Position numbers and translations under genes: made by a program. Shown in pieces: positions 50,227 through 52,028 of a stretch of 52,028 nt of DNA (its first letter is position 1; every line of letters starts with the position of its first letter). This DNA comes from Odoribacter sp. Its GTDB lineage: Bacteria; Bacteroidota; Bacteroidia; Bacteroidales; Prolixibacteraceae. Location: the NCBI GenBank assembly GCA_013824715.1, contig PNOH01000032.1, positions 1 through 52,028 of the forward strand, read 5' to 3'. The notes below the pieces were generated by a model that saw only the letters and a program-made list of their open reading frames with translations, ran no database searches and was not told the DNA's origin.

Positions 50227-50421
50227 CTATGATTCGTCCTTTGTTGTACGCACCAGGCTAATACCGGCAATGAAGAATACAAAACCTAGTATCCCGTAAA
50301 TAACAAGCGCTTTAAAATCATTTGCATCATCTGTGCCATTCACAAATAGTACTGCAGCATAAATAAGGCCACCTATTCCAAGTACTGTAAGTACAGCCCC
50401 AAAGATTCTTTTCAAATTCAT
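50227..50421 (-). CDS. Small two-span membrane protein (upstream of GH130)
   Basis: The 64-residue product has spans at about 7-28 (FGAVLTVLGIGGLIYAAVLFV) and 38-57 (LVIYGILGFVFFIAGISLV), joined by NGTDDANDFKA and ending in charged residues. The plan resembles that of 50914-51129 and other small envelope stress proteins. The family is unknown. It heads the P18 operon followed by GH130 and the CsbD-like gene. Confidence 0.78.
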   Translation of the reverse strand: MNLKRIFGAVLTVLGIGGLIYAAVLFVNGTDDANDFKALVIYGILGFVFFIAGISLVRTTKDES

Positions 50422-50451
50422 CTATATGATTTTTTATATGTGTATATCCAT

Positions 50452-50514
50452 CAAATACGCTTTTTAGCCCAAAACGTTATACAATTCCTCCGGATAAGAG
50501 TTACATCAATCACA
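50452..50514 (-). promoter_or_regulatory. Promoter module P18 (variant with 3-nt insertion)
   Basis: TGTGA is at 50510-50514, box 1 GTAAC at 50500-50504, and box 2 ATAAC at 50476-50480, 24 rather than 21 bp away. The -7 box is degenerate: TATTTG at 50452-50457, lying in the position expected from box 1. It serves the two-span protein, GH130 and CsbD-like operon. Confidence 0.6.
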
Positions 50515-50648
50515 CTTTTTCAGATTTATGGTTCTTCACAGAAATGCGTACCTACATATTTGAAAAGGTAGATTTTAATCAAATTACAACATAAGATATA
50601 TCAATAGTTTTCACAAAGTGATTTCAAGCTAAACTAGCTTTGTTCATA

Positions 50649-50800
50649 AAAACCTTATTTTTATTTAAACAACCTCAGTAGAAATCATAATCCAGGTTGT
50701 TTTTTAACCTTATTGGTCTATTTGTATATCAATTAGATAATAAGGTTGAAGCGTCTTGCTCTATTAATTCTACTAAGGTTTCTTTGGCAAATAAGGTTTT
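50649..50800. repeat. Nested inverted repeats (AAAACCTTATTT family)
   Basis: The outer perfect 12-bp stem is 50649-50660 with 50789-50800. Inside are two hairpins: AACAACCT (50668-50675) with AGGTTGTT (50694-50701), and AACCTTATT (50706-50714) with AATAAGGTT (50739-50747). A further partial copy, CTAAGGTT, is at 50773-50780. The result is a three-way-junction-like fold in non-coding DNA. Whether it is RNA or a DNA element cannot be told from one copy. Confidence 0.6.
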
Positions 50801-50913
50801 AAAACAATTCATTTTGCGAAATCAGGTTTCTATGAATTGATAATGTCAAATATAATTATCTGAAGTTCCCATTATAAAGAAACAGGTACGCATAATTGTG
50901 ATGCCCCATATTT

Positions 50914-51129
50914 TTATATGCTTGATTTTTTACCTGTGACAAAGACTACAATTCCACCAACCAGCAATACAACACCGACGATTGGCGACCATTGCACGGG
51001 GTGATTCGTTTCTTTATTAATTTCGATCGGACCTAAATCAACTACTTTTTCTTTAGTCACAAAGTTAAATCCGGTATAAATTATCATAATTAATCCGATT
51101 GCGGCTAAAACAATTCCCAATTTTTTCAT
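50914..51129 (-). CDS. Small two-span membrane protein
   Basis: The 71-residue product has two hydrophobic spans (about 4-24, LGIVLAAIGLIMIIYTGFNFV, and 49-66, PIVGVVLLVGGIVVFVTG) with a charged loop between (EKVVDLGPIEINKETN). It resembles DUF3185-like or other short envelope proteins. No function is known. It starts 9 nt after the lmo0937-type gene stop codon, making it the third gene of the P19 operon. Confidence 0.78.
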   Translation of the reverse strand: MKKLGIVLAAIGLIMIIYTGFNFVTKEKVVDLGPIEINKETNHPVQWSPIVGVVLLVGGIVVFVTGKKSSI

Positions 51130-51138
51130 TTTAATATT

Positions 51139-51294
51139 TTAAAGAATTCTTCTTCCCTGGATAACTCTGAGTAGTACAGCAATTATGGCAATAACAAGCA
51201 GAATGTGTATGATGCCCCCAACACTGTAACCAACAAAACCAATGAGCCATAAAATGATTAAAATAACTGCGACGATATAAAGTAAATTTCCCAT
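51139..51294 (-). CDS. lmo0937-family small membrane protein
   Basis: A 51-residue peptide starts MGNLLYIVAVILIILWLIGF and continues VGYSVGGIIHILLVIAIIAVL, ending with a basic tail LRVIQGRRIL. This matches the lmo0937-type family of very short two-span membrane proteins (GNLLY-IAVILVI-W and GGIIHILLVIA are the recognisable parts). The function is unknown. These proteins commonly accompany stress genes in Bacteroidota. It lies 85 nt after the tail-anchored protein at 51380-51802 and 9 nt before the next gene. Confidence 0.9.
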   Translation of the reverse strand: MGNLLYIVAVILIILWLIGFVGYSVGGIIHILLVIAIIAVLLRVIQGRRIL

Positions 51295-51379
51295 GATCGT
51301 TAATTTTTATGTTATTAATATATGTTTATATTTTTACTGCTGATTTTTCTCAAGCTTCTTTTCAGTTTAAATGAAGTGC

Positions 51380-51802
51380 TTAAAGAATCAGAATAAGAAT
51401 CAGAATAAGGACCAATACCCCACCAGCGCCGATATAAGTTCCGCTATGACGGTGGCGGCCTTCATAATAACCATCGCCCCGCACCCGACGTTCGGATACG
51501 ATGATCACATCAGTACCTCTATTCTTGTTGCGTTTTTCATAACCTTTTCCGCGGCGGCCCTGATCGTTTTTAACAGAGCTTGCTTCTTTCAGAAGTTCTT
51601 TTGTTCCTGATGAATTTAGCGTTGACATTTCAATCGCATTAATTTCGGCTAACCTGTCGGCGGCAACATTGTATTCAGTAGATTTAATGGCAGATGTAGC
51701 AGTAGTTGCAGCAGGATTACTTTCTGTACCGGCTTTTAATTGGGTTGGAATAACCGACAACATGAAAAATGCTGTCAGGATGTAGAGCGTTAATTTTTTC
51801 AT
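51380..51802 (-). CDS. Secreted protein with Arg/Gly hinge and C-terminal membrane tail
   Basis: The product has 140 residues from the ATG at 51802, with a signal peptide ending KAG. The middle contains VAADRLAEINAIEMSTLNSSGTKELLKEAS, then a strongly basic RRGKGYEKRNKNRG and RRVRGDGYYEGRHRH segment. The C terminus is YIGAGGVLVLILILILIL. It is homologous in layout to 44219-44554, where the sequence is VNRLTTRVEEIRAMDKS and YIGGGTLLLVLIIILLL. The start at 51802 is chosen because the longer frame begins just 4 nt from the -7 box of P19. It heads the operon with 51139-51294 and 50914-51129. Confidence 0.8.
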   Translation of the reverse strand: MKKLTLYILTAFFMLSVIPTQLKAGTESNPAATTATSAIKSTEYNVAADRLAEINAIEMSTLNSSGTKELLKEASSVKNDQGRRGKGYEKRNKNRGTDVIIVSERRVRGDGYYEGRHRHSGTYIGAGGVLVLILILILIL

Positions 51803-51839
51803 AATTAGAAATTTGAATGGTGAAAACATTTTCACTAAT

Positions 51840-51904
51840 CAAAGATCGACAACCGGCCACTCTAAAGCGTTACAGAATTTAGGGAAAAAGTTACATCATT
51901 CACA
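51840..51904 (-). promoter_or_regulatory. Promoter module P19
   Basis: TGTGA is at 51900-51904, box 1 GTAAC at 51890-51894, box 2 GTAAC at 51869-51873 and -7 box GATCTTTG at 51840-51847. Spacings are 5, 21 and 21. The start codon lies 37 nt downstream. Confidence 0.88.
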
Positions 51905-51971
51905 CATTTCTAAATTTGGCACACATTCTATGATTAGCTTTGTCCTTAATGGCTTGAATGTTACCTTAATT

Positions 51972-52006
51972 AAAAAAGGCGGCCACCCAGGTGACCGCCT
52001 TCTTTA
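51972..52006 (-). terminator. Terminator of a gene beyond the right edge
   Basis: GGCGGCCAC and GTGACCGCC form a 9-bp stem with one mismatch. On the minus strand it is followed by TTTTTTAATTA, so it ends a leftward transcript entering from outside the window. Confidence 0.75.
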
Positions 52007-52028
52007 AAGGCTCAGATTCCTTTAATTT

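Larger units (their letters stand above)
50422..50913. other. Intergenic region with variant promoter module and nested inverted repeats
   Basis: This 492-nt gap holds P18 (50452-50514) near its left end and a nested inverted-repeat structure at 50649-50800. No coding sequence with family resemblance was found. The rest is AT-rich and lies 3' of the operon ending at 50914. Confidence 0.6.

Noticed and set aside
1045-51904. CRP/FNR-type site reading of TGTGA in the module
   Set aside because: A CRP site needs TGTGA-N6-TCACA; the second half here is TAACT or similar, and the conserved partner is instead a direct repeat 21 bp away.

Overview
The window looks like a chromosomal segment of a Bacteroidota organism, probably a Bacteroidales/Marinilabiliales-type environmental or cold-associated lineage. 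The inference rests on the low GC content, the many Bacteroidota-type lipoproteins, the TamL/TamB pair, OmpA proteins with thrombospondin-3 repeats, and -7 promoter boxes of the TAnnTTTG kind. The order-level placement is a guess. No rRNA, tRNA, prophage, transposase or CRISPR array was recognised.

Layout. 37-3703: an ice-binding (DUF3494) protein and a secreted 14-repeat RCC1 propeller protein. 3858-7103: a CsbD-OmpA operon, a divergent glycine-zipper OmpA lipoprotein, and a small outer-membrane barrel. 7419-14364: two paralogous MlaE-MlaF-MlaD lipid-transport operons, the second ending in a BamA/TamA-like outer-membrane barrel. 14452-16374: two convergent L,D-transpeptidases. 16482-23920: tamB-tamL. 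24044-26325: a HEAT-repeat protein and a GLUG-repeat lipoprotein. 26438-28518: a chaperone/stress operon (acidic protein, universal stress protein, CbpA, CbpM). 28733-31308: a 39-residue membrane peptide, a stand-alone CheB esterase, a decayed DJ-1/PfpI gene and an RNB ribonuclease. 31474-36585: a baeRF-like protein, lipoproteins, a DUF4239 protein, DUF3108, small membrane proteins and a truncated dps. 36776-39380: a hybrid histidine kinase with a repetitive coiled coil, plus a CsbD-like gene. 39548-44554: an M1 peptidase fused to a barrel, a DUF6600 lipoprotein with a Gln/Arg tail, and a small tail-anchored protein. 44686-51802: a GT4 glycosyltransferase with YtxH/holin-like membrane proteins, a GH130 phosphorylase, a third CsbD-like gene, an lmo0937-type peptide and other small membrane proteins.

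The main discovery is a promoter module that appears 19 times in this window and precedes most of the operons. In gene orientation it reads TGTGA-N5-(A/G)TGTAAC-N16-(T/G)GTAAC-N21-YAnCTTTG. It consists of two GAATnnTGTAAC-type direct repeats set exactly 21 bp apart in 18 of 19 copies. A Bacteroidota -7 box follows at a fixed 21 bp in 16 of 19 copies, and the start codon lies 21-64 nt further on. This geometry fits one transcription activator bound on one DNA face next to the -33 region. It would tie the whole segment into a single regulon of cell-envelope and general-stress functions: lipid transport, peptidoglycan cross-linking, OmpA anchors, CsbD/YtxH/universal stress proteins, chaperones, translation-related factors, an ice-binding protein and a mannoside/glycan pair. 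The regulator is not obviously encoded here. A hybrid kinase in the segment is a candidate signalling component only.

Several scars lie between the modules: a truncated Dps, the C-terminal end of a class I amidotransferase, a possible CheB fragment, an orphan promoter copy, and a MITE-like repeat between tamB and tamL. They suggest the island has been repeatedly rearranged.
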